From an uncultured Lachnospiraceae bacterium (GTDB lineage: Bacteria > Bacillota > Clostridia > Lachnospirales > Lachnospiraceae), in contig CANRFJ010000019.1 of the NCBI GenBank assembly GCA_947629865.1, positions 1-61,250 of the forward strand: a stretch of 61,250 bases of DNA, in the 5' to 3' direction. This document shows positions 25,598 to 34,373 of this stretch, piece after piece. Both the position numbers and the translations under genes were made by a program. The notes beneath the pieces were generated by a model. That model was given only the letters and a program-made list of their open reading frames with translations, did no database searches and had not been told where the DNA came from. Each line of letters opens with the position of its first letter. Position 1 is the first letter of the stretch.

Positions 25598-25687
25598 AAA
25601 ATAAGGCGTCGTTATGAAATAATTTAAAGTGGGAATGTTATGTAACGAAATAAAAAATGCACCCGGTGTGCAAAATGGAGGAAGCAA

Positions 25688-26569
25688 ATGGATCATTTGG
25701 ATATGTTGGAGTACAAAAGTGTGCACATTTTGAGAGAAGCGTACAGTGAGTTGGGAAATCTGTGTATGTTGTGGTCGATCGGTAAGGATTCAACCGTGCT
25801 GCTCTGGCTGGCAAGGAAAGCGTTTTTCGGGCATGTGCCGATTCCGCTGGTTCATATTGACACCCATTTTAAAATTCCTGAAATGATAGAGTACAGAGAT
25901 CGTCTGGCAGCAGAGTGGAATCTTGATATGATTTACGGAGAGAACACGGACGCCCTGGAGAAGAAGGAGACCTTTCCCGATGGAAACGTGTCCCACATCG
26001 ACTGCTGCATGAAGCTGAAGACAGAGGCGCTGACAAACACGCTGAATGCGAACTGGCCCCGATTCCGCTATAACCACAACAAGGGAGTCTATGAGAAGGA
26101 CACGAACTGCGAGCCGTACACAGGCGTTATCGTAGGCGCCCGCGCCGACGAGGAGGGAAGTCGTTCCAAGGAGCGCTATTTCTCCCCGCGGGATAAAAAC
26201 AACGACTGGGACGTGGGAGACCAGCCGCCGGAATTCTGGAACCAGTACAAGACGGATTTTGCGCCGGGCACCCATGTTCGGGTACACCCTCTGCTGGACT
26301 GGACGGAGTTAGACGTATGGGAATATATTGAGAGAGAAAATATTCCGGTGGTATCCCTCTATTTCGATCAGGGAAACGGTACGCGGTACCGCTCTCTGGG
26401 CTGCGGCCCCTGCACGACGCCGGTGGATTCCACGGCGAAGAATGTGCATGAAGTGATTGAGGAGTTAAAGACCGGTAAATTTGCCAACATCGCAGAGCGC
26501 TCCGGCCGCGCCCAGGACAAAGAGGGCGGCGGCGGTCTGGAAGAACTCAGGCGAAACGGTTATATGTAA
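25688..26569 (+). CDS. cysD: sulfate adenylyltransferase subunit 2
   Basis: A 293-residue PP-loop enzyme that forms adenosine 5'-phosphosulfate (APS) from ATP and sulfate, driven by GTP hydrolysis in its partner CysN. The nucleotide-binding PP-loop is [10 protein letters not shown] (about residues 28-37). Other CysD signatures are [24 protein letters not shown] and [13 protein letters not shown]. Length matches the family (about 300). GGAGG precedes the ATG. It is the first gene of cysD-cysN-cysC-sulfotransferase; no APS or PAPS reductase follows. Confidence 0.96.
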   Translation: MDHLDMLEYKSVHILREAYSELGNLCMLWSIGKDSTVLLWLARKAFFGHVPIPLVHIDTHFKIPEMIEYRDRLAAEWNLDMIYGENTDALEKKETFPDGNVSHIDCCMKLKTEALTNTLNANWPRFRYNHNKGVYEKDTNCEPYTGVIVGARADEEGSRSKERYFSPRDKNNDWDVGDQPPEFWNQYKTDFAPGTHVRVHPLLDWTELDVWEYIERENIPVVSLYFDQGNGTRYRSLGCGPCTTPVDSTAKNVHEVIEELKTGKFANIAERSGRAQDKEGGGGLEELRRNGYM

Positions 26570-26584
26570 GGAGGGCCATATCAG

Positions 26585-28375
26585 ATGATGGAAAAAGAGG
26601 ATATGAATATTGTTATCGTAGGTCATGTGGATCACGGTAAATCTACATTGATGGGACGTCTTCTGGCTGATACGGACTCTCTGCCGGAGGGAAAGCTGGA
26701 GCAGGTCAAGGAGACCTGCCGCCGGAATTCCAAACCGTTCGAGTACGCGTTTTTGCTGGACGCCTTAAAAGACGAGCAGTCACAGGGTATCACGATTGAC
26801 ACGGCGCGCTGTTTTTTCAAGACGGAGAAGCGGGATTATATCATTCTGGACGCGCCGGGACACATTGAATTTTTGAAAAATATGATCACCGGAGCCTCCC
26901 GCGCGGAGGCGGCCCTTCTGATGATCGACGCCAAAGAGGGAGTTCAGGAAAACTCCCGGCGCCACGCCTATATGCTCTCCATGCTGGGAATCAACCAGAT
27001 TGCCGTAGTCATCAATAAAATGGATTTGGTGGACTATGACGAGAAAGTGTATGAGAGCGTCAAGGCGGAATATCTGGAATTTTTGAAGCAGATCAACATC
27101 ACGCCGAAATTCGTCCTGCCGGTAAGCGCATTTATGGGCGAGAACATTGTGAAGAAAAGCGATAAGATGCCGTGGTATGACGGCATGTGCGTCCTGGAGG
27201 TTCTGGACAACTTTGAGTGCGAACAGGCAAAGGAGGATCAGCCGTTCCGTATGCCGGTACAGGACGTCTATAAATTTACCCGCAACGGAGACGACCGCCG
27301 GATTGTGGCGGGAACCATTGAGGCCGGAACAGTTCGGCCGGGCCAGGAAGTCGTATTCTATCCGTCGGGCAAAAGAAGTCATGTGAAAAATATCGAGGTG
27401 TTTAACGCGCCGCCGATTGAGGAGGGAAAGCCGGGCATGGCCATTGGCTTTACCATGGTGGAGCAGATTTATATTACGAGGGGAGAGCTGATGAGCGTTG
27501 TCGGTGAGCCGACGCCAAAGACGGCCTCCCGCATAGCGGCCAATATTTTCTGGCTGGGCAGGAAGGATTTTGCGCCGGGCAGGGTATATTATCTGAAAAT
27601 CGGCGCAGAGAAGGTGAAGATGGAGCTTGAGAGCATAAAGGGCGTCATCGACTCATCCAATCTCTCCTCGACTGGCGAGAAGACGGCCGTGGGAAGAAAT
27701 GAGGTGGCGGAGTGTATTCTGCGCACCGATAAGCCGATTGCTTTTGACACGGTAGAGGATCTGGCCGGAACCAGCCGCTTTGTCATTGTGGACGACTACG
27801 AGATCGCCGGTGGCGGTATCATCACGGCGCCTCTGGAGGATGAGGAGCAGGAGATCCGGCAGGGCACGATGCTGCGCAACTACAAGTGGGAGGTCAGCGA
27901 CGTGTCGGTGGAGGAGCGGATCGAGCATTACGCCCAGAGGCCAAATCTGATTGTCCTCACCGGGCCGGAGGGAACCGGCAAGAAGAAGCTGGCGAAGCTT
28001 CTGGAGAGGGAATTGATGAACTGCGGGCGCTATGTATACTACATGGGCATCGGCTCTTATCTGTACGGAGTGGGCGCGGACACGAAGAAGGCTAGTATTC
28101 AGGATCACACGGAGCAGATCCGGCGGTTTGGCGAGGTGGCGAATCTTATGCTGGACGCCGGCATGATACTGATAGTGACAGCCACAGGACTGACACAGTC
28201 GGATTATAAAATTATGAAAACGATTGTGGAGAGGGAGTTTGAGGTAATCTGGGTAGGCAGCGAACTGACGACGGATATTTCGCCGGATATCCAGCTGGCG
28301 GATAAGGACTATGAAAAGAGTATCCATACCATTAAGAATATGCTGAAGGATTCCGGTTCAATATTTAGGGCATAG
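26585..28375 (+). CDS. cysN: sulfate adenylyltransferase subunit 1 with fused degenerate APS-kinase domain
   Basis: A 596-residue GTPase subunit of ATP sulfurylase. The GTP-binding domain has [10 protein letters not shown], the switch element [17 protein letters not shown] and NKMD; elongation-factor-like beta barrels follow to about residue 430. The last 150 residues resemble an APS kinase. Its P-loop reads GPEGTGKKK, with lysine where CysC has serine/threonine, and the DGDN(I/V)R substrate motif is missing, while [17 protein letters not shown] is kept. The kinase domain is probably inactive, and a complete cysC follows. It could be regulatory or structural, as in fungal ATP sulfurylase whose kinase-like domain binds PAPS. 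Confidence 0.93.
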   Translation: MMEKEDMNIVIVGHVDHGKSTLMGRLLADTDSLPEGKLEQVKETCRRNSKPFEYAFLLDALKDEQSQGITIDTARCFFKTEKRDYIILDAPGHIEFLKNMITGASRAEAALLMIDAKEGVQENSRRHAYMLSMLGINQIAVVINKMDLVDYDEKVYESVKAEYLEFLKQINITPKFVLPVSAFMGENIVKKSDKMPWYDGMCVLEVLDNFECEQAKEDQPFRMPVQDVYKFTRNGDDRRIVAGTIEAGTVRPGQEVVFYPSGKRSHVKNIEVFNAPPIEEGKPGMAIGFTMVEQIYITRGELMSVVGEPTPKTASRIAANIFWLGRKDFAPGRVYYLKIGAEKVKMELESIKGVIDSSNLSSTGEKTAVGRNEVAECILRTDKPIAFDTVEDLAGTSRFVIVDDYEIAGGGIITAPLEDEEQEIRQGTMLRNYKWEVSDVSVEERIEHYAQRPNLIVLTGPEGTGKKKLAKLLERELMNCGRYVYYMGIGSYLYGVGADTKKASIQDHTEQIRRFGEVANLMLDAGMILIVTATGLTQSDYKIMKTIVEREFEVIWVGSELTTDISPDIQLADKDYEKSIHTIKNMLKDSGSIFRA

Positions 28376-28390
28376 AGGAGACAGGCTTTC

Positions 28391-29008
28391 ATGGAGAAAA
28401 ATTTTTCCGCGGAGAAAAACGAAAATATAATCTGGCATTCCAATAAAGTATCCTACAAAGACCGCTGTCGGGTTCTGGGACAAAGGGGCCTGGTAGTGTG
28501 GTTTACCGGACTGTCCGGCTCTGGCAAGTCCACCATCGCAGTGGAGCTGGAGAAGATGCTCAACGAAGCGGGCCGGGCGGTATATCTTCTGGACGGGGAT
28601 AATATCCGCTGTGGGATTAATTCCGATCTGGGCTTCAGCGACGGGGACAGAAATGAAAATATCCGGCGCATCAGCGAAATTGCGGCCCTGTTCTGTGATG
28701 CAGGCATTATCACACTGGTTTCCTTTATCTCCCCGTTTCGGAAAATGCGGGAATTCGCCAGGGAGAGAGCCGGCGAGGGAAATTTTATCGAGGTGTATGT
28801 GAGCACGGATTTTGAGACCTGCCGGAGACGGGATCCGAAGGGGCTGTATCAGAAGGACATTAAAAATTTTACCGGAAAGGACTCCCCCTATGAGGAGCCG
28901 GAAAATCCGGAGATCGTACTGGACACGGTGAATAGAGATCCGATGGAGTGCGCCGGAGAAGTTCTGCGTGAAATTGAAAGGTATCTGACAGGGAAAGGCG
29001 ACATCTGA
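28391..29008 (+). CDS. cysC: adenylylsulfate kinase
   Basis: A 205-residue kinase that phosphorylates APS to PAPS, the universal sulfuryl donor. All key motifs are intact: P-loop GLSGSGKST (about residues 39-47), DGDNIRCGINSDLGFS for APS binding, RRISEIAALFCDAG, VSFISPFR, and the lid DPKGLYQKDIKNFTG. It follows cysN by 15 bases and precedes the arylsulfotransferase by 32. Its presence beside a CysN already carrying a kinase-like tail supports that tail being inactive. Confidence 0.96.
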   Translation: MEKNFSAEKNENIIWHSNKVSYKDRCRVLGQRGLVVWFTGLSGSGKSTIAVELEKMLNEAGRAVYLLDGDNIRCGINSDLGFSDGDRNENIRRISEIAALFCDAGIITLVSFISPFRKMREFARERAGEGNFIEVYVSTDFETCRRRDPKGLYQKDIKNFTGKDSPYEEPENPEIVLDTVNRDPMECAGEVLREIERYLTGKGDI

Positions 29009-29040
29009 GAAGGAATAACCGCGAGACGGAGGACAGCGAG

Positions 29041-31053
29041 ATGAAAAAACTGACGGTTTCGTGTAAGAAGGGTGTTGAAAAACTGAAAAAAAGAAAAACC
29101 GGACACTCCTCGAAAAAGAAGCGGGTTCTTCATCTCAAGGACGGAGGGACTGTCACCGTATGCAATTTTTACTGGCTGCAAAAAAAAGCGAGGCGCTTCG
29201 AGAAAAATTTTACTCGTCCGGAGGGGCTGCAGGTGCGGACAAATATCGAAAAACAGTCCATGTATGCTCCGCTGTCCCAGGCCAGGGATTATTATCTGGA
29301 GCATCTGCTAAGGAGTCGGGGCTATACATTCCGCGATATGTTTTTGATTAAAAACCCCTTTGGGGAGGCCCCGCTGACGGCGCTGGCGCTGTTTGTCACC
29401 GACGCCCCCTGTCGGGTGCGTGTCACGGTGAAGGGGAATATACCTGAGACGGATTTTACATCGGTTCTTCCGGAGACGCGGTACCACCGGGTGCCGATCC
29501 TCGGCCTCTATCCGGGCCGCCGGAACCGGATTCGTTTTGAACTGCTGGATTCAGAATCCAGGGTGACGGCAGAGCGGACAGTTCCGCTCCGGACAAGGCC
29601 GCTTCCCCAGGATTTGCAGAAAATCATTAAGGTGAGGAAGGTTTCGGACAATCCGGCATTTGAAAATATTCTGATTGCCGGGGGGATCGACATAAAAACC
29701 TGCGTCTTTGACAGGCAGGGAGAGATCCGCTATTATCTCAAGCGCAAACCAAAGGGCTACGGGATTTTTCCGCTGTCCGGAGGGCGTTTTATTTTCATGG
29801 AGCGGGAGATTTCCGCGCCATCTTTTACCAATCCCCACTCGGTGCAGAGCTACGATATGGACTATCTGGGGCGGGTACGCAAAACCTATCTGGTGAAGAA
29901 CGGCGCGCATCACACCGTGGAGGAAAAGACGTCCGGCGGCAATATTATGACGGCCGGCAGCAGTATGGAGGGCCACTCTGAGGATCTGATCCTGGAAATC
30001 GACCGCCAGAGCGGTCAGATCGTGAAGAAGGTAAAACTGGGAGATATATTTGACGAGACGTATCAGGATATGATGGACTGGGCGCATATCAATTCCGCCT
30101 CCCATTATGCGGAGAACAACTCCGTTCTGGTATCAATGCGGAATATCCATTCCATAAGCAGCGTGGACTGGGAGACCGGCGAGATGCGATGGCTTCTCGG
30201 GGATCCCCGCTTCTGGGAGGGAACCAGCATGGAGGACAAACTGCTAAAGCCAGTGGGAGAGGTGCCGTGGTTTTATCAGCAACATGCGGTGTTTGAACTG
30301 AAGGAGGATTTTGACGGCAATCCGGATACGAAGCACATCATTGTATTTGACAATCACTGGCATAAACGGCGCAAGGTCAAATTTTTCGACAAGGACGCAA
30401 ACAGTTATATCAGTTTTTATACAATCAATGAAAAAGAGAAGACGGTGAGCTTCCATAAGCGGTTTCCGTGCCCCAAATCCAAGATCCGCTCCAATGCTAT
30501 CCTGTGCGGGGAGAAAAACCGCCTCTATTCCATGGCCGGTTCGCTGGTTACGCCCATAGACGGCAGCATCGGAATCGTCCAGGAATTCGATTTTACGTCC
30601 GGCGAGGTTCTCAGTGAATTTGCCGTTGAGCCGGGATTTTTCCGGGCGCACGGATTTGAGCCGGATGTGGAGGCGCTGGCGAAGCCGATGTTGGCCTGTC
30701 GGGACTATGTGTGCGGCGATTTGAAGCGGCCGGAACCTCTGAGCGATGAGGAGTACGGCAAGTTGGATTTGCAGGAAAAGCGTCGGGTTACGGAGGAGAG
30801 CATTGACTATGTGATGCAGGAGGATCTGCTCTATATCCACGAAATCGACCATTCCATTCGCAGGGTATACCTGTTTGGGAAAAAGGGCAAATATTTTGTG
30901 GAGTTTGCGGACACCTACCAGACCATGTCGGTATTTGAGGAGGCGGAGTATTACATCGCCATGTGGTTAGATACCCTGCCCTCCGATTATTATGAGCTGT
31001 ACCTGGATGTAAAGGGAGAAGTGCAAAATACCGGTAAATATATTTCCAAGTAG
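29041..31053 (+). CDS. arylsulfate sulfotransferase (ASST family)
   Basis: A 670-residue enzyme of the arylsulfotransferase family. A lysine-rich N-terminus without signal peptide suggests a cytoplasmic location. The N-terminal beta domain (NPFGEAPLTALALFVTDAP) is followed by the propeller with active-site segments GAHHTVEE, MDWAHINSASHY, VSMRNIHSISSVDWETG and QQHAVFELKEDFDG with the likely transient sulfo-histidine. Known relatives move sulfate between phenols and do not use PAPS. Here the gene is the last of a PAPS-making operon, so either the donor differs or the product enters a sulfation pathway. GGAGG precedes the ATG. Confidence 0.9.
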   Translation: MKKLTVSCKKGVEKLKKRKTGHSSKKKRVLHLKDGGTVTVCNFYWLQKKARRFEKNFTRPEGLQVRTNIEKQSMYAPLSQARDYYLEHLLRSRGYTFRDMFLIKNPFGEAPLTALALFVTDAPCRVRVTVKGNIPETDFTSVLPETRYHRVPILGLYPGRRNRIRFELLDSESRVTAERTVPLRTRPLPQDLQKIIKVRKVSDNPAFENILIAGGIDIKTCVFDRQGEIRYYLKRKPKGYGIFPLSGGRFIFMEREISAPSFTNPHSVQSYDMDYLGRVRKTYLVKNGAHHTVEEKTSGGNIMTAGSSMEGHSEDLILEIDRQSGQIVKKVKLGDIFDETYQDMMDWAHINSASHYAENNSVLVSMRNIHSISSVDWETGEMRWLLGDPRFWEGTSMEDKLLKPVGEVPWFYQQHAVFELKEDFDGNPDTKHIIVFDNHWHKRRKVKFFDKDANSYISFYTINEKEKTVSFHKRFPCPKSKIRSNAILCGEKNRLYSMAGSLVTPIDGSIGIVQEFDFTSGEVLSEFAVEPGFFRAHGFEPDVEALAKPMLACRDYVCGDLKRPEPLSDEEYGKLDLQEKRRVTEESIDYVMQEDLLYIHEIDHSIRRVYLFGKKGKYFVEFADTYQTMSVFEEAEYYIAMWLDTLPSDYYELYLDVKGEVQNTGKYISK

Positions 31054-31071
31054 AATATCGTGTCCTATGAT

Positions 31072-31109
31072 AAAAAGGCGGGCCCTCAAAAAAGGGGCGC
31101 CGCCTTTTT
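31072..31109. terminator. bidirectional terminator
   Basis: AAAAAGGCG (31072-31080) pairs with CGCCTTTTT (31101-31109), with a further inner GCCC/GGGC pairing. The A and T runs on both sides let it serve the sulfotransferase operon on the plus strand and the chloride channel gene on the minus strand. Confidence 0.85.
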
Positions 31110-31118
31110 GCCGTCTCG

Positions 31119-32465
31119 TTATTCCGCTTTTTCCAGGCCGGCTGTGAAGCGCTCGGACAGGGAATCGTAAATGGGGCGGTTCCCCGTCAGGCTGGCAGTG
31201 GCGCAGGCTAAGAGGGCGACGATGCAGAGCTCGGGCAGATGGTCGGCGGCGCCTGTCATCTCCGCCACCAGCACCACGGCGGTAACGGGAGTCCGCAGGA
31301 TCCCCGCAAAGAGTCCGGCCATGCCAAGGGCGATAAACAGGGGCCAGTGGCTTCCATCCAGCGGGAGCCAATCGACAGCCAGCGCGCCGCAGACGGCTCC
31401 AAGGAAGGAGCCGAGCGTCAGAAGCGGGAAGAAGATGCCGCCCGGCAGACCGGAGCCGAAGGAGACGCCGGAAAAGATAAACTTGGCAAGAAGCAGGAGC
31501 AACAGGGTGGAGAGGGCGGGGCGCCCCACTTCGAGCAATGTCACCATGGCGTTTCCGCCTCCCAGAATACGGGGCAGGAAAAGGCCGGCCGCACCGGCCA
31601 CGAAAAAGACGGCGATGAAACGAACGGTGACAGGTATTTTCTTCATGGAGCGAAACAGCGTCTGCGCCCCCAGCATGGAAGCATTGTAGCCCGCTCCGGC
31701 GAGGCCGCACAGGATACCAAACGGAATCAGCAGCCAGTACCAGCTCAGCGGCAGGGAGGCGAAGCGGTAATGGAAGATAGGCGCTGCGCCAAAGAAAAAG
31801 CTGGCGACCACATCGGCAGTTAGGGAGGCCGCTAATCCCGCTGTCAGAAGGGTGCGGTCAAAACTCCGGTGGATTTCCTCCAGGACAAAGAGAATACCGG
31901 CCAGAGGAACCTGAAAGGCGGCGGCCAGTCCGGCTCCCGCGCCGCAGGATAACAAGAGGAGACGCTCCCTTCCGGCGCGGGAGGGGAAAATCCTGTCTCG
32001 GAGCCGGAGAAACCCTTTGGCGGCCATGGTTCCCAGATGTATGGAGGGGCCGGAACGGCCCATGGAAAGTCCGCCCAGAATACAGATCGTGCCGCCGCTT
32101 ATGCGGGCGATGAGGACACGGAGCCAGTTCTCCTCCAGACGGCCCTTTGTCTCCTCCATAACCTGAGGGACGCCGGAGGCGCCGGCCATCGGTTCCCAGC
32201 GAAGAAGGCCGTTGGCGGCGAGCGCCAGTCCGGCCAGAACAAGGAACCAGAACAAGACTGACAGGGCGTTGCCACGGATCAAGTCCTGTATGAAAAATAA
32301 AAGAGCTTCTGCCCAGGTAAGGCAGTACCGGTACAAAACGACAACCAGACCGGCGAAAAGGCCCACGAGAATCCCCTCTCCCAGGAGAAGCAGCGTATAT
32401 CCATGGGCGGTAGGACGGGCGGAGCCCGCCGGTGCGCTTTGGCAGTTTTTCATTCGTTTCTCCAA
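31119..32465 (-). CDS. ClC-type chloride channel/antiporter
   Basis: A 448-residue ClC family membrane protein. Selectivity motifs are recognisable: GMGRSGPSIHLG-like GRSGPSIHLGTM (here GLSMGRSGPS), then the glutamate-bearing position after it reads S-I-H-L-G rather than the usual G-(K/R)-E-G-P, and GSGLPGGIFFPLLTLGS in the second half. Loss of the gating glutamate suggests an uncoupled or differently gated transporter. About sixteen helical segments are seen. It is monocistronic, convergent with the sulfotransferase gene across a shared terminator. Confidence 0.88.
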   Translation of the reverse strand: MEKRMKNCQSAPAGSARPTAHGYTLLLLGEGILVGLFAGLVVVLYRYCLTWAEALLFFIQDLIRGNALSVLFWFLVLAGLALAANGLLRWEPMAGASGVPQVMEETKGRLEENWLRVLIARISGGTICILGGLSMGRSGPSIHLGTMAAKGFLRLRDRIFPSRAGRERLLLLSCGAGAGLAAAFQVPLAGILFVLEEIHRSFDRTLLTAGLAASLTADVVASFFFGAAPIFHYRFASLPLSWYWLLIPFGILCGLAGAGYNASMLGAQTLFRSMKKIPVTVRFIAVFFVAGAAGLFLPRILGGGNAMVTLLEVGRPALSTLLLLLLAKFIFSGVSFGSGLPGGIFFPLLTLGSFLGAVCGALAVDWLPLDGSHWPLFIALGMAGLFAGILRTPVTAVVLVAEMTGAADHLPELCIVALLACATASLTGNRPIYDSLSERFTAGLEKAE

Positions 32466-32614
32466 TCCGGAGCGTCCGAAGACGGCTCCTCACGATAGTA
32501 AATTACAAATTGCAGACAATCCCTTTCCCTGTTATTTTACAACTGCCCGCAAAATTTGGCAATAACCCCTCTCATTACTTCTGATTTTGATTTGATGATT
32601 TTAGTCCGCGCCGA

Positions 32615-33643
32615 TTATTTTACCACGACGCGGCAGCGCTCTTTCGTTCCGTCCTCAGAGGCGTAAATCGTGCAGACGCCCTTTTTCTTTGCAGTGACCT
32701 TTCCGGATTTATCCACTGAGGCCACGCTTTTTTTGCTGCTTTTCCAGGTCGGGCATATGCCGGAAGAAACCCTGGCTGTCAGGGTGCGGCTGCCTCCCTT
32801 TTTCAAGGTAATCTCATCTGCGCTGAGCTCGATATCCGGCGGCTCTACGGTGACGTCGCAGCTTTTTGTGACGCCGTCAATTTTGGCGGTGATCACCGTC
32901 GTCCCGTGCTTGCGGGCAGTGACCAGCCCGTCTTCATCGACGGTGGCCACGCTTCGCCTTCGGGATTTCCATGTCGGCGTGCGTCCGGAAGAAACTTTGG
33001 CTGTGAGCCGGATTGTCTGCTTCCGGTAAAGAGAGGCCTCGGTGCGGTTTAACGACACCCTGGGTTTCTTTACTGTTACCAGACAGGTGGCCTTAGAGCC
33101 GTCGGCAGACGCCGTGATGGTCGTATCGCCGGGTTTGGTGCCTGTGATCCGGCCGTGTTCGTCAACGGAGGCCACGCTTCGCCTGGAGGATTTCCAGCTC
33201 AGCGGCGCGCCGTTGGAGGTCGTGCCGCGAAGTGTGACGGAAGCGCCGTTTTCCATAGTGATGTGTCCGGCGTCCAACCGGATAACGGTTGGAGATACCG
33301 TGACGAGACAACTTGCCTCCGCGCCGCCGGAGCGGGCGGTAATGCGGCAGGAGCCCTTCCTTTTGGCAGTGACCTGTCCGCAGCGGCTGACCGAGGCTAT
33401 TCGGGAGCTGCTGCTTTTCCAGGTAATCTTTTTGCCTGATGAAGAAATGCCAATGAGCGGAAAGGTCTGCCGGATATTTACGGTTTTTCTGTAACAGGAT
33501 AAGATAACGACAGAAAAAGACGCGGCCTGCGCCCTCGGCGGCGAAGGATTGAACAGTGTAGTAGTCGTCAGTGTAAACAGTAGCAGGACAGCCAGTATGC
33601 GTACCGGCGCTGTCCGTGAATTTTCAGAATGTGAATGATTCAT
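32615..33643 (-). CDS. secreted protein with four Big_2 (Ig-like) repeats
   Basis: A 342-residue exported protein. A basic N-terminus and hydrophobic ILAVLLLFTLTTTTLF core end at the likely signal cleavage PPRAQA|AS. Four bacterial Ig-like domains of the Big_2 type follow, each with W-K-S...(S/T)VA(S/T)VD...G.(V/I)TA..KG...I.A and ending in C-x-V-T-V. No cell-wall sorting signal or catalytic domain is seen. ATG 33643 is behind AAGGAGGGAG; the frame extends 24 codons further without support. Possibly a surface-binding or matrix protein. Confidence 0.86.
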   Translation of the reverse strand: MNHSHSENSRTAPVRILAVLLLFTLTTTTLFNPSPPRAQAASFSVVILSCYRKTVNIRQTFPLIGISSSGKKITWKSSSSRIASVSRCGQVTAKRKGSCRITARSGGAEASCLVTVSPTVIRLDAGHITMENGASVTLRGTTSNGAPLSWKSSRRSVASVDEHGRITGTKPGDTTITASADGSKATCLVTVKKPRVSLNRTEASLYRKQTIRLTAKVSSGRTPTWKSRRRSVATVDEDGLVTARKHGTTVITAKIDGVTKSCDVTVEPPDIELSADEITLKKGGSRTLTARVSSGICPTWKSSKKSVASVDKSGKVTAKKKGVCTIYASEDGTKERCRVVVK

Positions 33644-33709
33644 AGATAACTCCCTCCTTACATGAAGTAACGAGAGGGTGATTAAAAATATAGCACACAA
33701 CGGGGAGGA

Positions 33710-33738
33710 TTGCAAGAGTCATTTATTCGTGGTATACT
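33710..33738 (+). promoter_or_regulatory. promoter of the NUDIX gene
   Basis: -35 TTGCAA (33710-33715), 17-base spacer and extended -10 TGGTATACT (TATACT at 33733-33738), 37 bases before the ATG. Confidence 0.65.
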
Positions 33739-33774
33739 TTTTCCACCAAATCAAGAGAGGACGGGCGAACAGAT

Positions 33775-34344
33775 ATGAAATTCCAATCCATTCAAAAGGT
33801 ACACAGCGGTTCGTATATTCACCGCTACGATGTGACCTATCAGACGGCGGCGGGACATGAGAAGGTATATGAGATGATCAGCCGGAATCCCTCGCTGAAG
33901 ACGTTAGCCGACTTAAAGAAAGGGCAGGCGGACGCCGTGGTTATGATTCTGCATGACGGGAGCGGGGAACGGCTGCTTCTCAACCGAGAGTTCCGCATGG
34001 CGCTGGGGGACTGGGTGTATAATTTCCCCGCGGGGCTGATGGAGCCGGGGGAGACGCCGGAGGAGAGCGCGAGGCGGGAGCTGAGAGAGGAGACCGGCCT
34101 GACGCTGACAGCGGTTCGGGAGTATCTTCCGCTGAGTTATAGTGCGGTGGGGTTTTCGAATGAGACAAACATCTGTATTGTGGGGACGGCGGAGGGAACT
34201 ATCCGTGAGAGCGACTCCGAAGTAGAGGAGATAGAGGCCGGATGGTTTACCAGAGAGGAAATCCGGCAGTTGTTTGAAAAGGGGGAACTCTTTGCAGCAA
34301 GAACCCAGGCATACAGCTACTTGTGGAGCCGTATGCCTGGGTGA
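33775..34344 (+). CDS. NUDIX hydrolase (ADP-ribose pyrophosphatase-like)
   Basis: A 189-residue cytoplasmic hydrolase of nucleoside diphosphate derivatives. The NUDIX box is complete: GLMEPGETPEESARRELREE with TGL following, preceded by NFPAG as in ADP-ribose pyrophosphatases. The N-terminal strand domain (residues 1-50) also fits that subgroup. The 3' end of the gene, including the TGA, forms one arm of a 12-bp perfect inverted repeat. The gene converges on putP. Confidence 0.92.
   Translation: MKFQSIQKVHSGSYIHRYDVTYQTAAGHEKVYEMISRNPSLKTLADLKKGQADAVVMILHDGSGERLLLNREFRMALGDWVYNFPAGLMEPGETPEESARRELREETGLTLTAVREYLPLSYSAVGFSNETNICIVGTAEGTIRESDSEVEEIEAGWFTREEIRQLFEKGELFAARTQAYSYLWSRMPG
34303..34342. 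repeat. 12-bp perfect inverted repeat at the end of the NUDIX gene
   Basis: ACCCAGGCATAC (34303-34314) and GTATGCCTGGGT (34331-34342) flank a 16-base loop. The second arm reaches into the TGA stop. It may act as a two-way terminator or RNA-processing hairpin for the NUDIX and putP convergent pair; no T tract is present. Confidence 0.6.
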
Positions 34345-34373
34345 CAGGGTGCGGGGGTTTAAGCGCTGAAAAC

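Noticed and set aside
25578-25600. TTGTAA with TATAAA as promoter for cysD
   Set aside because: The spacer is only about 11 bases; the ATGACA/TATTAT pair with 17 bases fits better.
26585-28375. Frameshifted CysN followed by a broken cysC
   Set aside because: The frame is continuous through the kinase-like tail, and a complete separate cysC follows.
32615-33643. Four-fold Big_2 repeats as a tandem DNA repeat or CRISPR-like array
   Set aside because: The similarity is at the protein level; the DNA copies are diverged and belong to one coding frame.
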